Positions 18,169-26,723 of a stretch of DNA of 64,000 nt are shown in pieces. The notes below the pieces were generated by a model, which saw only the letters and a program-made list of their open reading frames with translations, was not told the DNA's origin and ran no database searches. Position 1 is the stretch's first letter. Each line of letters starts with the position of its first letter. The stretch comes from Bacteroidia bacterium (lineage in GTDB: Bacteria; Bacteroidota; Bacteroidia; Bacteroidales; Prolixibacteraceae). A program made the position numbers and the translations under genes. The DNA lies in assembly GCA_026391655.1 (NCBI GenBank), contig JAPLDR010000019.1, forward strand, positions 74,862-138,861, read 5' to 3'.

Positions 18169-19748
18169 CGTCTGTTAATTAAAAATGGAATGAAAACAAC
18201 AAACCGGCTTCCTTTACCAGGTTCACTATGTACCTTAATACTTCCGTCGTTGGCTTCCAAAATCGCTTTGACATAGCTTAAACCAAGACCAAACCCTTTA
18301 ATATTATGAATATTTCCGGATGTAAGACGGTAGAATTTGTCAAAAATCCTGGTCTGAACGGCCTTGCTCATTCCAATGCCCTTGTCTTCAACCGTTAAAT
18401 ATATTCCTTTAGGACAGTTAGTTGTTGTAACAGTTATTAATGGTTCGTCGGGCGAATATTTATTGGCATTATCTAAAAGGTTGTAAACGAGGTTTGTAAA
18501 ATGGATCGGGTCGGTTGTTACAACGGGATTAACTGCTTCAAGTTTTGTGTTAATTTTGCCTCCCTTTTTCTCAACTTGCAACAAGATCCCATTTCTCGCC
18601 TCTTCGATCAGCTCATGGACATTAACTGCATGAAAATTGAATTCGAATTCCTTCCTGTCCAGCCTGGCAATTTGCAGGATTCGTTCCACCTGTTCGTTCA
18701 TTCTCAGGTTCTCTTTTTTGATCATTCCTGTAAAAAACCGAACCTTTTCCTCATCTTTGATTACTTTATCGTTTGATATTGAGTCGGCTGCAATTGAGAT
18801 GGTTGCAATCGGGGTTTTAAATTCATGAGTCATATTATTAATAAAATCTGACTTCATTTCAGATATTTTTTTCTGTCTGATTATCAGGAATATACTTAAC
18901 GAAAAGGTGAGAAAAATAATCATAGTAAACGCTACTGAAAGCCCGAGTAAAAGGGTGGTGGTACGCCCGATAAAAAGATTCCTATCGGGAAAATAAACAG
19001 CTAACTCAAGATTTTTCCGGAAAACATCGTTTGGAAACAGATTGACTTTATACCATTTGGGATGGTCAGAGATTTTAGTAGTTGTTTTTAAAATACTATC
19101 AACCGGATTAATAGTAAAATTGAAATCAATAGGGATTGCCCGATCCATCAACTCCTCTTTGAGTAGTTTTTTCAATTGTTTTTCATCAATATGGCGGCCC
19201 GTTTCCCAACCGTTATACTCGATTGCAATCTGTTTCGACAGTTTCTCGAGTTGTTCAATTTTTTTTCCCGTATTATATGGGATTTCAGGAAATTCCGATA
19301 AAACCATAGAATCGTGAAAAGTTACTAATGTATCTTTAGAATGCTGGAATGTATTGCCCGATTTTCCGAAGATAGATTGTAATTTTATGGAACGGCTCCT
19401 TGATTTTGTTCCTCTTGATTTCGAGGTGATTACAGTGATATTTCCTTTAATGCTGTCTTTTTTTATCATTACATCGATATTTTCGAAACCCAGCGTTGGA
19501 GGCGGCGGAAAAGGAACTCTTTCATCCCATTTTAAGGAATCACCGGCGGCAAAATTTCGTATAATTCTAAGATCATGTCCAGTTTCAAGGCGACGGACTG
19601 CTTTGTTCATAGCCTCGTTAACCGACCGGTCAAAAAGCTCATTTCTCACGGCCACCGAATTGTTAAACCAATAGAATTGTACCGCTACTATTCCGAGCAG
19701 AGAAATCCCCATTAGAAACACTAAACCGATGATGATGCGCTTATTCAT
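18165..19748 (-). CDS. sensor histidine kinase
   Basis: A 527-aa membrane kinase: helix one about 5-25, a large periplasmic sensor region (about 26-262) containing a PFPPPP stretch, helix two about 265-292, HisKA domain with the phospho-acceptor His in 'NNMTHEFKTPIATI' (about residue 311), and a HATPase_c domain with N box ('VYNLLDNANKYS'), G1 ('VEDKGIGMS') and G2 ('GFGLGLSYVKAI'). It resembles RprX-type kinases of Bacteroides. The partner regulator is directly downstream with a 4-bp overlap. The sensed signal is unknown; the divergent secreted protein (19902) also carries a proline run (LPPLPPMPP), so kinase and secreted protein may meet in the periplasm. Confidence 0.9.
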   Translation of the reverse strand: MNKRIIIGLVFLMGISLLGIVAVQFYWFNNSVAVRNELFDRSVNEAMNKAVRRLETGHDLRIIRNFAAGDSLKWDERVPFPPPPTLGFENIDVMIKKDSIKGNITVITSKSRGTKSRSRSIKLQSIFGKSGNTFQHSKDTLVTFHDSMVLSEFPEIPYNTGKKIEQLEKLSKQIAIEYNGWETGRHIDEKQLKKLLKEELMDRAIPIDFNFTINPVDSILKTTTKISDHPKWYKVNLFPNDVFRKNLELAVYFPDRNLFIGRTTTLLLGLSVAFTMIIFLTFSLSIFLIIRQKKISEMKSDFINNMTHEFKTPIATISIAADSISNDKVIKDEEKVRFFTGMIKKENLRMNEQVERILQIARLDRKEFEFNFHAVNVHELIEEARNGILLQVEKKGGKINTKLEAVNPVVTTDPIHFTNLVYNLLDNANKYSPDEPLITVTTTNCPKGIYLTVEDKGIGMSKAVQTRIFDKFYRLTSGNIHNIKGFGLGLSYVKAILEANDGSIKVHSEPGKGSRFVVFIPFLINRR

Positions 19749-19768
19749 AACCCAAAAATAGACAATAA

Positions 19769-19854
19769 TTTAACCTTATTTTCAACTTTAACTTTCCCTT
19801 AACACTTTTTTACTAAACCTTAACCGGTTTCGAATAATAAACTATCTACTTTTG
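19769..19854. promoter_or_regulatory. divergent control region with TTAAC repeats and a -7 element
   Basis: Between the kinase gene and the divergent secreted-protein gene, TTAAC occurs four times in direct orientation, starting at 19770, 19788, 19799 and 19820. The last three are spaced 11 and 21 bp, about one and two helical turns, as is usual for OmpR-type regulator sites. TACTTTTG (19847-19854) matches the TAnnTTTG -7 consensus for the plus-strand gene, with TTTC about 16 bp upstream in the -33 position. I infer autoregulation and control of the secreted protein by the adjacent two-component system. Confidence 0.4.
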
Positions 19855-19901
19855 ATTCATTATTTTAATTGAAAAGTAGTTCACCTAAAAAATTAATCGA
19901 A

Positions 19902-20612
19902 ATGAAACGAGTATTAAGTCTAAAAAATCGGGCAGTGGTTATCTCGGTATTAGCGGGATTATTGTTTACAGCCTCCTCATTTACCTTTGGTCCGGTCGAA
20001 AGCACTTTATTGGTTGATAATGCCCCGCAGAAAAAGGAGCAAAGGGTAAAGGTAACAGTTAACAAGAATGGGAAGGAAACAAAAATTGATACTACTTTTA
20101 ACCTCCCGGATGAGAAAATGATTCAGGTAAAAGTTGATTCAATGCTTAATAAAATTGAAATTGAGGGAATTGAACCGGGTATGAAGAACATCGTTATTCA
20201 TCGTGGAGGAAATCATATGAATTGGAGTAGCAAGGATGGTGACAAGTTTCCCGGAAATGAACAATTTGATATCCTTATTCAAAGCGGTGATTCAGGAATG
20301 AGAAAACACGTGAGAAAAATCATTCATATGATTGATGATGGCAGTATTTACTCTTTTGGGAGATCAGAAGGTGACGAAATGCTTCCTCCACTCCCTCCAA
20401 TGCCTCCTTCTCACTCAATCGTAAGGTTTAAGCGGTTTGGCGGAGATCCTTTTGCACTCGACCCTAAAGATGAGTCGATTATATCTTACGACAAGAAGGA
20501 TATCGGTAAAGGACTTGAAAAAATTACCATTATCAGAAAGAAGAAAGTTGAAAACGAAAAGATGGAAGAGATTAATGTTAAAACTGAAATTACTGATGAA
20601 TCAAAGAAATAA
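19902..20612 (+). CDS. secreted protein of unknown function, likely two-component target
   Basis: A 236-aa protein from the ATG at 19902 (MKRVLSLKNRAVVISVLAG); the frame also opens at a TTG at 19869, but the ATG gives a proper signal peptide (about 1-23) and lies downstream of the -7 element at 19847. The mature part is rich in Lys, Glu and Asp, has a short 'LPPLPPMPPSHS' proline run near the middle, and ends in a charged tail. No known domain is recognised. It is divergent from the histidine kinase/regulator pair, the common place for a regulated envelope-stress-type target or accessory sensor. Followed by a strong terminator. Confidence 0.6.
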   Translation: MKRVLSLKNRAVVISVLAGLLFTASSFTFGPVESTLLVDNAPQKKEQRVKVTVNKNGKETKIDTTFNLPDEKMIQVKVDSMLNKIEIEGIEPGMKNIVIHRGGNHMNWSSKDGDKFPGNEQFDILIQSGDSGMRKHVRKIIHMIDDGSIYSFGRSEGDEMLPPLPPMPPSHSIVRFKRFGGDPFALDPKDESIISYDKKDIGKGLEKITIIRKKKVENEKMEEINVKTEITDESKK

Positions 20613-20634
20613 TTCGACTAATTATTTGATTTAC

Positions 20635-20688
20635 ATTTATTTAATTAAAAAAGGCGGAAGAAGTTCCGCCTTTTTTAATTAAATAAAT
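20635..20688. terminator. bidirectional terminator, 25-bp perfect inverted repeat
   Basis: Arms 20635-20659 and 20664-20688 are perfectly complementary over 25 bp around a GAAG loop. The core is AAAAAAGGCGGAA / TTCCGCCTTTTTT, giving a GC stem followed by a T run on both strands. It lies between the convergent secreted-protein gene (plus) and the Gfo/Idh gene (minus) and can end both transcripts. Confidence 0.92.
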
Positions 20689-20696
20689 ATCGACAT

Positions 20697-22178
20697 TTAT
20701 ACCGGCATTTCCGGTAAAGACCACGGAGCACGGTAAGTGTGTTTAATCAATTCAGCTGCATATGCCTTAGCACTAACCGGATCTGTAAATGTTTTATTGA
20801 ATGTCGGGTGACCATCATGGATGCTAAACCCATCTTCAATAACAGTTTTAATCTGCTCGTCATCATTGAGGTTGGTGAACTGCATTTTTGGGCCGTCCCA
20901 GCTTAACTCTTTGTTCAAGGTTTGAAGACGAACTGCCAAAACGCCCATCACTACCATTTCGTTGAATGGTCCGGCTTCGCTGAAATCGGAAGCTGATTTT
21001 TGACGAGATTCAGGTGCCTCTTTCGCAGCGCGAACCCAGTCCATTTCGTGTGAAGTTGCAACGCGACGACGGAATTTGGGAGCTTCTGGTTTGCGACCCG
21101 ATAATAACCAGGGATTAACGCCATAACAGCCACAGATTAATTTATCTTTAGTTCCATGGAAAATAACACCACCACCCTGATCATTAGGATTTTTACCTGC
21201 CGGCCATCCTTCGGGAAGCATCATTTTGATTCCACCGTCATACCAGAATACTTCAACTGCCGGAAGCTTAACTTTAAAATCCTTAGGCTTAACTCTTTCT
21301 GGAAAAGTAAGACGTACTGACTGTGCTGTTGGAGCACAATCGGTCAGAAGTAGCGTTGAGTTTCCTTGTGCTTTGGTTGGATAACCCAATTTGAGGCCAA
21401 CGAACACCGGATGTAAGATATGACAAGCCATATCTCCTAAAGCTCCGGTTCCGTAAGCCCACCAGCCGCGCCAATTCCATGGATGATAGACTTCATTATA
21501 AGGACGCATCTTGGCAGGTCCTGTAAACAAATCCCAATCCAGCGTTTCCGGAACCCACTGCCCCTGTTTAGGAGTAGTTAAACCTTGCGGCCAGATAGGA
21601 CGATCTGTAAACGCCTCAACTTTAGTGATTTCTCCAATTTCGCCGTTAGCAATCCATTCGCACGTGAGATTTACACCTTCAGCTGATGAGCCCTGATTAC
21701 CCATCTGAGTAGCAACTTTGTATTTATCAGCCAGTTTGGTCAATAATCGTGATTCGTATACAGAGTGAGTAAGCGGTTTTTGTACATAAACGTGTTTGCC
21801 CATGGTGATGGCGTGGGAAGCAATAATTGCATGTGTATGATCAGCTGTAGCAACTAAAACTCCATCGATTGATTTTCCAAGTTCATCGTACATAACTCTC
21901 CAGTCTTTGTACTTTTTAGCTTCGGGAAATTCTTTAAAACAGTTGTCAGCGTACTTCCAGTCAACATCGCATAATCCAATGATGTTTTCCGATTTAAGGT
22001 TTTTCAAATTTCCATGTCCCATACCGCCAATCCCAACAGCAGCGATATTTAACTTGTCGCTGGGAGCCCGATGACCAAGGCCTGCAATTGTGTTCGAGGG
22101 TAGAATAGTGATTGCTGCTGCAGCTGCTGCACTCGTTCCTAAAAACCCCCTTCTTGAAACTTTGTTGTTTTCTTTCAT
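20697..22178 (-). CDS. Gfo/Idh/MocA-family oxidoreductase with Tat signal
   Basis: A 493-aa NAD(P)-dependent sugar-type dehydrogenase predicted to be exported folded by the Tat pathway: 'SRRGFLGTS' followed by an Ala-rich hydrophobic stretch (about 8-30). The Rossmann motif is 'IAAVGIGGMGHGNL' (about 45-58) and the EKP-type catalytic region appears as 'HVYVQKPLTHS' (about 128-138). The long C-terminal part ('PWNWRGWWAYGTGALGDMACHILH') is typical of the large exported Gfo/Idh proteins of Bacteroidota and Planctomycetota, which act on sugars or glycosides. The substrate cannot be read from the sequence. Such enzymes often work with DUF1080 proteins; one is encoded at 34701, but not adjacent. 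Confidence 0.88.
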   Translation of the reverse strand: MKENNKVSRRGFLGTSAAAAAAITILPSNTIAGLGHRAPSDKLNIAAVGIGGMGHGNLKNLKSENIIGLCDVDWKYADNCFKEFPEAKKYKDWRVMYDELGKSIDGVLVATADHTHAIIASHAITMGKHVYVQKPLTHSVYESRLLTKLADKYKVATQMGNQGSSAEGVNLTCEWIANGEIGEITKVEAFTDRPIWPQGLTTPKQGQWVPETLDWDLFTGPAKMRPYNEVYHPWNWRGWWAYGTGALGDMACHILHPVFVGLKLGYPTKAQGNSTLLLTDCAPTAQSVRLTFPERVKPKDFKVKLPAVEVFWYDGGIKMMLPEGWPAGKNPNDQGGGVIFHGTKDKLICGCYGVNPWLLSGRKPEAPKFRRRVATSHEMDWVRAAKEAPESRQKSASDFSEAGPFNEMVVMGVLAVRLQTLNKELSWDGPKMQFTNLNDDEQIKTVIEDGFSIHDGHPTFNKTFTDPVSAKAYAAELIKHTYRAPWSLPEMPV

Positions 22179-22529
22179 CCGTGAATAATTTGTTTTAATG
22201 GCCGGATGGAACTCGCATGTGAAATTTTCATCCGTGTTTGTGTTTAGCGAACATGCTCGTTTTATGGTAATGAATTAATCCATAAAGTTTGATGGTTTGT
22301 AATTGACAGCTAAAGATATTGGTTCTTAACGATACCAGCAAATTTTCCACTCTTTTTGTTTCGCTTTCCCCGATACAAAAATATCTCTCACGATATTGCA
22401 CTTTTAATTAATTGTATCATTGATAATTGTCCGAATTGATTTCAAATGAACAATTGATTCTTTTTAATTGCCGGATTGGTAAAATCTTTTTAGAGGTTTG
22501 TCTAAATTTTGAAGATTCAAATCCATCAG
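22179..22529. other. intergenic region upstream of the Gfo/Idh gene
   Basis: 351 bp with no supported gene. A minus-strand TATTTTTG (22376-22383) matches TAnnTTTG and could drive the Gfo/Idh gene, but no -33 partner is seen and the leader would be about 190 nt long. Otherwise AT-rich sequence without clear hairpins. Confidence 0.4.
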
Positions 22530-23555
22530 CTATTTTTCTAACAAAATGACTCTTATTGGCAGATGATCGCTTGTTCCGCCGTGGTACTTCGGACCCAGAT
22601 AGGTTCTGAAAGGTTTTTCTCCCAGATAAGTTGGGTCGGGTTCGAGTAAAAAATCAAAATTGCAAATTCCGCTTTGTTCGGTTTCTAATTTTAAACTACT
22701 TTTTGACAGTAAATTAACAGAACATATCATCTGGTCAAATAGTTCCCATTGCCCACCGTTCCGGATTGTTCCTTCTGCACGCTTTGTCCAAAGTGTTGAT
22801 AGGTTAATTAACCAGGAAGGGTTATTGTTTCCGGGATAGGGTAGCGCTTTCAGTATTGAGGTAAAACATTTTTCTTTCGGTGTAGCATTAAAATCACCCA
22901 TCAGTAAAACATTGGCATTCGGATTTTTAATCAACAGTGAATCAAGGCATTTTCTTAAAATCCGGGCAGTAATATCCCGTTTCTCTTTGGTTTCAATATA
23001 TCCGCCGCTTCTCGAGGGCCAATGGTTAACAAAGAAATGGACTTGTTCCTTTCCCAGTTCAGCCTTAAAATGAAGAATATCACGCGATTTGAAGTCGTAT
23101 TTCCCTTCGTTTGAAACCGATATATGCTCATAATCAATAGGTATTATTCTATCTTTCCGATAAAGTAAGGCCACATCAATTCCTCGCGGATCGGGCGACT
23201 CTTTATGAATAATTCCATATGGAACTTTGTTTAATGGGGTTTTACTGATCAGTTGTTCAATCACCCAAAGATTTTCAACCTCGGCAAGGCCAATAATATC
23301 AGGGAATTGACCATTACCGGCTGTAATCAGTGATTTATAAATCATTTTGATCTTATCCTCAAAACGTTCTTTTGTCCAATGTCTTTGGTTAAGAGGTGTA
23401 AATTCCTCATCTGATGTTAAGGGATCATCCCATGTATCGAAAAGATTTTCAACATTGTAGAAAACAATATTGTATTTGGTTTGTGCTTTGACCGGCAAAT
23501 TGGCTACCGGATAAACTGCAACAAGAATAAGGAACCATTTCAGAATTCCCGGCAT
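22530..23555 (-). CDS. secreted endonuclease/exonuclease/phosphatase-fold protein
   Basis: A 341-aa protein with a signal peptide (about 1-24, ending VKAQ) and the EEP fold: 'FYNVENLFDTWDD' (Asn/metal site), 'IIGLAEVEN' (metal-binding Glu), 'FFVNHWPSRSGG' (His), 'LLMGDFNATP' (Asp/Asn) and 'GTSDHLPI' (terminal Asp-His pair). All catalytic motifs are present. Exported members in Bacteroidota are usually called endonuclease or phosphodiesterase; substrate may be nucleic acid or a phosphoester. It lies 3 bp after the lipoprotein gene and is probably co-transcribed with it and the symporter. Confidence 0.87.
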   Translation of the reverse strand: MPGILKWFLILVAVYPVANLPVKAQTKYNIVFYNVENLFDTWDDPLTSDEEFTPLNQRHWTKERFEDKIKMIYKSLITAGNGQFPDIIGLAEVENLWVIEQLISKTPLNKVPYGIIHKESPDPRGIDVALLYRKDRIIPIDYEHISVSNEGKYDFKSRDILHFKAELGKEQVHFFVNHWPSRSGGYIETKEKRDITARILRKCLDSLLIKNPNANVLLMGDFNATPKEKCFTSILKALPYPGNNNPSWLINLSTLWTKRAEGTIRNGGQWELFDQMICSVNLLSKSSLKLETEQSGICNFDFLLEPDPTYLGEKPFRTYLGPKYHGGTSDHLPIRVILLEK

Positions 23556-23558
23556 TAA

Positions 23559-24995
23559 CTATTTCTTTGTTCCGTTCTTTTTTTCGATTCGTTCAAATGC
23601 CCCAAGATCGGGACCTTCATCACTTATCCTGCTATCATATTTTAAATCAAGAGGATACAGCTTGCCATAAGTGGTTTTGCCATAATCCTTAACAATCGAT
23701 AGAGTGTCTAATTCGAAATTCCCTTTATAAGGATTCTTAAAACGTGGATTTACATTCCGAATGATATCAACAAAGCGGCTGGATTCAGCTAGTTTAAAAG
23801 TATCGGATATCTGGATAAGACTTCTGTCGAACAGATAGTTCGATCCGCCTTGTTTGTCCATAGAAATTAGTAATTCGTTTACACGGTTGCCTGTAATGAT
23901 ACAATTACCAAAAGTGGCCTCTTTTAAATCACCGACATACCTTACACCGCTTTTGATATCAACCAGATAATTTGATACAATCAGCGTCTCGGTTGTTCGC
24001 ATCCCAGAGGATAATTTATTGTAATAGTTGGCAAAAGTGGTGTGGTAGAATTGGTAATCACCGCCAAGCAGAAGTGCTGTATTGTAATATCTTACATTTG
24101 AAATAACACAGTTGTAAGCCAGGATTTTAGATTTCATTGCCCAGATTCCTGACCAGCTCATATTCTCAATGCGTGTATTTGACAGCTCTACGGATGCATA
24201 TCCGCTGTGTTCGATTGTCCCTACTTGCAAACCAATATTGGCATTTTTAATTATGGCATAATTGATTCTGTTGTTATGACTTCCCGAGTAGAGTATAATT
24301 CCGTTCCATTGATCAGGTATATCGTTGAATGCCGGTTCAAGACGATCGCCCTTAAATACTACTGGCTCCTCGAATGTCCCTGATATTTTTAATGTCCCTT
24401 TGACCTTCAATCCTGCGTTTTTATGAAAATAAACAGTGGTGCCTGACTCAATGGTCAGCATTTGACCTGAGTCTACTAACGCTTCATTGTAAACCAGATA
24501 AGGGCGCTCTTTATTCCAAACCGAAGTTTTTATTTTGTCGGATTTTATCAACACAAAATCTTGTCCCCAAGCCATTAATCGCACTTTTTGCTCGACATTA
24601 TTAATTCTGAAAATAATTGAATCTTCAGTAACCAGCGGGATATTCTTTCCCGTTTTTTCCAGTATTGCCTCAACAAAAATAAAGATGCTGTCCCGCGCCG
24701 GAATCTGAACGTTATAAGTTTCGTTGGATGCTTCGCCGTTCACATTAAGACGAAAACCACTTTGCTTTCCACCAGCCAGCCTAACCGAGGAAATAACAAT
24801 GTTTTCGTTTGTCTGGTTAATTACTCTGAGATTTTTGGTTGGTGAACCAATTGAGGTAAAAAGGGTGTCAAAAGTTACAGTATCTGACGAAAAATGAAGA
24901 ACTGAGTCGGACGATGAGTTCATTTTCTCTTTTTCACAGGCATGAAAAAGAATGATCACACCAAGGAATATCAATATGTAAAATAAGCGCTTCAT
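23559..24995 (-). CDS. surface lipoprotein with right-handed beta-helix-like repeats
   Basis: A 478-aa lipoprotein when started at the ATG at 24995 (MKRLFYILIFLG), which gives a clean type II signal with the lipobox ending at 'FHACEKE'; the frame runs further upstream but without a signal. After a beta-sandwich-like N-terminal half (about 30-150), residues about 170-420 contain repeated short strands and turns ('TIESGTTVYFHKNAGLKVKGTLKISG', split here as TIESGTTVYFH and GLKVKGTLKISG) of the parallel beta-helix type. No catalytic site is recognised. It is sandwiched between a symporter and a secreted EEP protein on one strand. Confidence 0.7.
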   Translation of the reverse strand: MKRLFYILIFLGVIILFHACEKEKMNSSSDSVLHFSSDTVTFDTLFTSIGSPTKNLRVINQTNENIVISSVRLAGGKQSGFRLNVNGEASNETYNVQIPARDSIFIFVEAILEKTGKNIPLVTEDSIIFRINNVEQKVRLMAWGQDFVLIKSDKIKTSVWNKERPYLVYNEALVDSGQMLTIESGTTVYFHKNAGLKVKGTLKISGTFEEPVVFKGDRLEPAFNDIPDQWNGIILYSGSHNNRINYAIIKNANIGLQVGTIEHSGYASVELSNTRIENMSWSGIWAMKSKILAYNCVISNVRYYNTALLLGGDYQFYHTTFANYYNKLSSGMRTTETLIVSNYLVDIKSGVRYVGDLKEATFGNCIITGNRVNELLISMDKQGGSNYLFDRSLIQISDTFKLAESSRFVDIIRNVNPRFKNPYKGNFELDTLSIVKDYGKTTYGKLYPLDLKYDSRISDEGPDLGAFERIEKKNGTKK

Positions 24996-25067
24996 TTTAT
25001 TAATTGCCAGACAATTTATGTTAGAGATGACTACCCTAATATAGCACATCAAAGATAGAAATAATTA

Positions 25068-26537
25068 TTAGATGTCTTTAACGTTTTTTAACGAAAGCAG
25101 TGATTTTTTTTGAATTAAAAACAATCCAAGAAAAGTAATTCCTCCGTTAATTATAATTAGTTCAAAACCAATTTGATAGCCATTTAACAATTGCTCCGAA
25201 AAAGCATCAATCATCCATGCAATGAATGGTGAGCAGATAGTTACAAGTGGCACCCAACGGTCTTTGACGTGTTTTTTGGTAAGAAGTCCGAATGCAAAAA
25301 GCCCAAGTAATGGCCCATAAGTATAGCCGGCTGCTTTAAAAACAGCGACAACAACACTTTGATCATTGATGATTCTAAAGATCATGATCACCATAAACAG
25401 CAATAGCGAAAACCCAATATGTGTACGTCGCAGCAGCCTTTGCTTCAGTTCCTGAGGACGATTCTTAATATCCAAAAAATCAACGCAAAAGGCCGTAGTC
25501 AATGAAGTGAGGGCTGAATCTGCACTTGCATAATTGGCCGCTGTAATTCCAAGCAAAAAGAAGATTCCAATCATAACGTTCATATGGTTGAGCGCAAGCA
25601 TCGGAAAAAGGTAATCCGACTTTGGAGGCAGCTTAATTCCATTCACATCGGCAAAAATGTAGAGTAAAACGCCAAGCAACAGGAACAGCCCGACGACAAA
25701 AACAAAAATCGCACTGAAGGTTAGCATGTTTTTTTGAGATTCCTTCAAACTTTTGCAGGTAAGGTTCTTTTGCATCATATCCTGATCGAGACCCACCATC
25801 ACGATGGTAACAAAGATTCCAGCAATGAATTGTTTAAAAAAGTATTTCCCCGATTTCATATCCCAGTCAAAGATTTTTGAATATGGATGTTCGTTTATTT
25901 TTTGAAATGTTTCTCCAACCGACCAGCCAAAACTTGAAAATATAAAATAGATGGTCATTACCACAGCAGTGAGCAGGAAGATGGTCTGTAAAGAGTCGGT
26001 CCAGATGATAGTTTTAACGCCTCCTCTATAAGTATAAACCCAGATCAGAAAAATACTGATCAGAACAGTAGCGCCAAAAGGAACTCCAAGTGCATCGAAA
26101 AGTGCCAATTGCAGTACTTCGGCCACTAAATACATTCGAAAGGCAGCACCTATGGTTCTTGAAAGGAGGAAAAAGAAAGATCCCGATTTGTAGGAGTAAA
26201 AGCCAAACCGCTGTTCGAGATAGGCGTAAATCGAAATAAGATTAAGTTTATAATATACAGGTAAAAGAACAAGCGCAACAATCCAGAAACCGACCAGATT
26301 ACCCATGATAAACTCGAAATAAGTACTTGCCGAGTTTCCAACTTCGCCGGGAACCGAAATGAAAGTAACGCCTGATATTGTTGTCCCGATCATTCCGAAG
26401 GCTACGACAAACCAGGGAGATTTTCGGTTTGCGGTGAAAAAAGAATCGGTCGTGGCCGACTTGCCGGTGATTTGAGCAATAATTATAAGCATGAGAAAAT
26501 AACTTCCCAGCAATATCGCCACCAAAATTGGATTCAT
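25068..26537 (-). CDS. sodium:solute symporter (SSS family)
   Basis: A 489-aa inner-membrane transporter with about 13 hydrophobic helices. 'GMIGTTISGVTFISVPG' (about 50-66) is the typical SSS TM2 region, and 'GITAANYASADSALTSLTTAF' (about 327-347) is the conserved TM8 region with Ser/Thr residues for the Na2 site. Family substrates include sugars, sialic acid, proline and vitamins; the solute is not determined. It lies 15 bp before the beta-helix lipoprotein gene and 186 bp after the DUF2339-like gene. The spacing suggests its own promoter or a weak link to the redox module upstream. Confidence 0.87.
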   Translation of the reverse strand: MNPILVAILLGSYFLMLIIIAQITGKSATTDSFFTANRKSPWFVVAFGMIGTTISGVTFISVPGEVGNSASTYFEFIMGNLVGFWIVALVLLPVYYKLNLISIYAYLEQRFGFYSYKSGSFFFLLSRTIGAAFRMYLVAEVLQLALFDALGVPFGATVLISIFLIWVYTYRGGVKTIIWTDSLQTIFLLTAVVMTIYFIFSSFGWSVGETFQKINEHPYSKIFDWDMKSGKYFFKQFIAGIFVTIVMVGLDQDMMQKNLTCKSLKESQKNMLTFSAIFVFVVGLFLLLGVLLYIFADVNGIKLPPKSDYLFPMLALNHMNVMIGIFFLLGITAANYASADSALTSLTTAFCVDFLDIKNRPQELKQRLLRRTHIGFSLLLFMVIMIFRIINDQSVVVAVFKAAGYTYGPLLGLFAFGLLTKKHVKDRWVPLVTICSPFIAWMIDAFSEQLLNGYQIGFELIIINGGITFLGLFLIQKKSLLSLKNVKDI

Positions 26538-26723
26538 TTAAAAATTCGTTTAATCGTTAATTTCTTTTGAATTTCCCTGTTCATGCCAGATAAAGCTGAC
26601 CGTAGTTTTGATTTCCTGCGAAAGTATTGATATGATTTAATAAAAAAGAAACTTTGCAGTTGTTTTTTACAAAAAAAACTTTTTAATCGGCGTGGGTTAA
26701 AAATTGTATCAGAATTGGAAATA

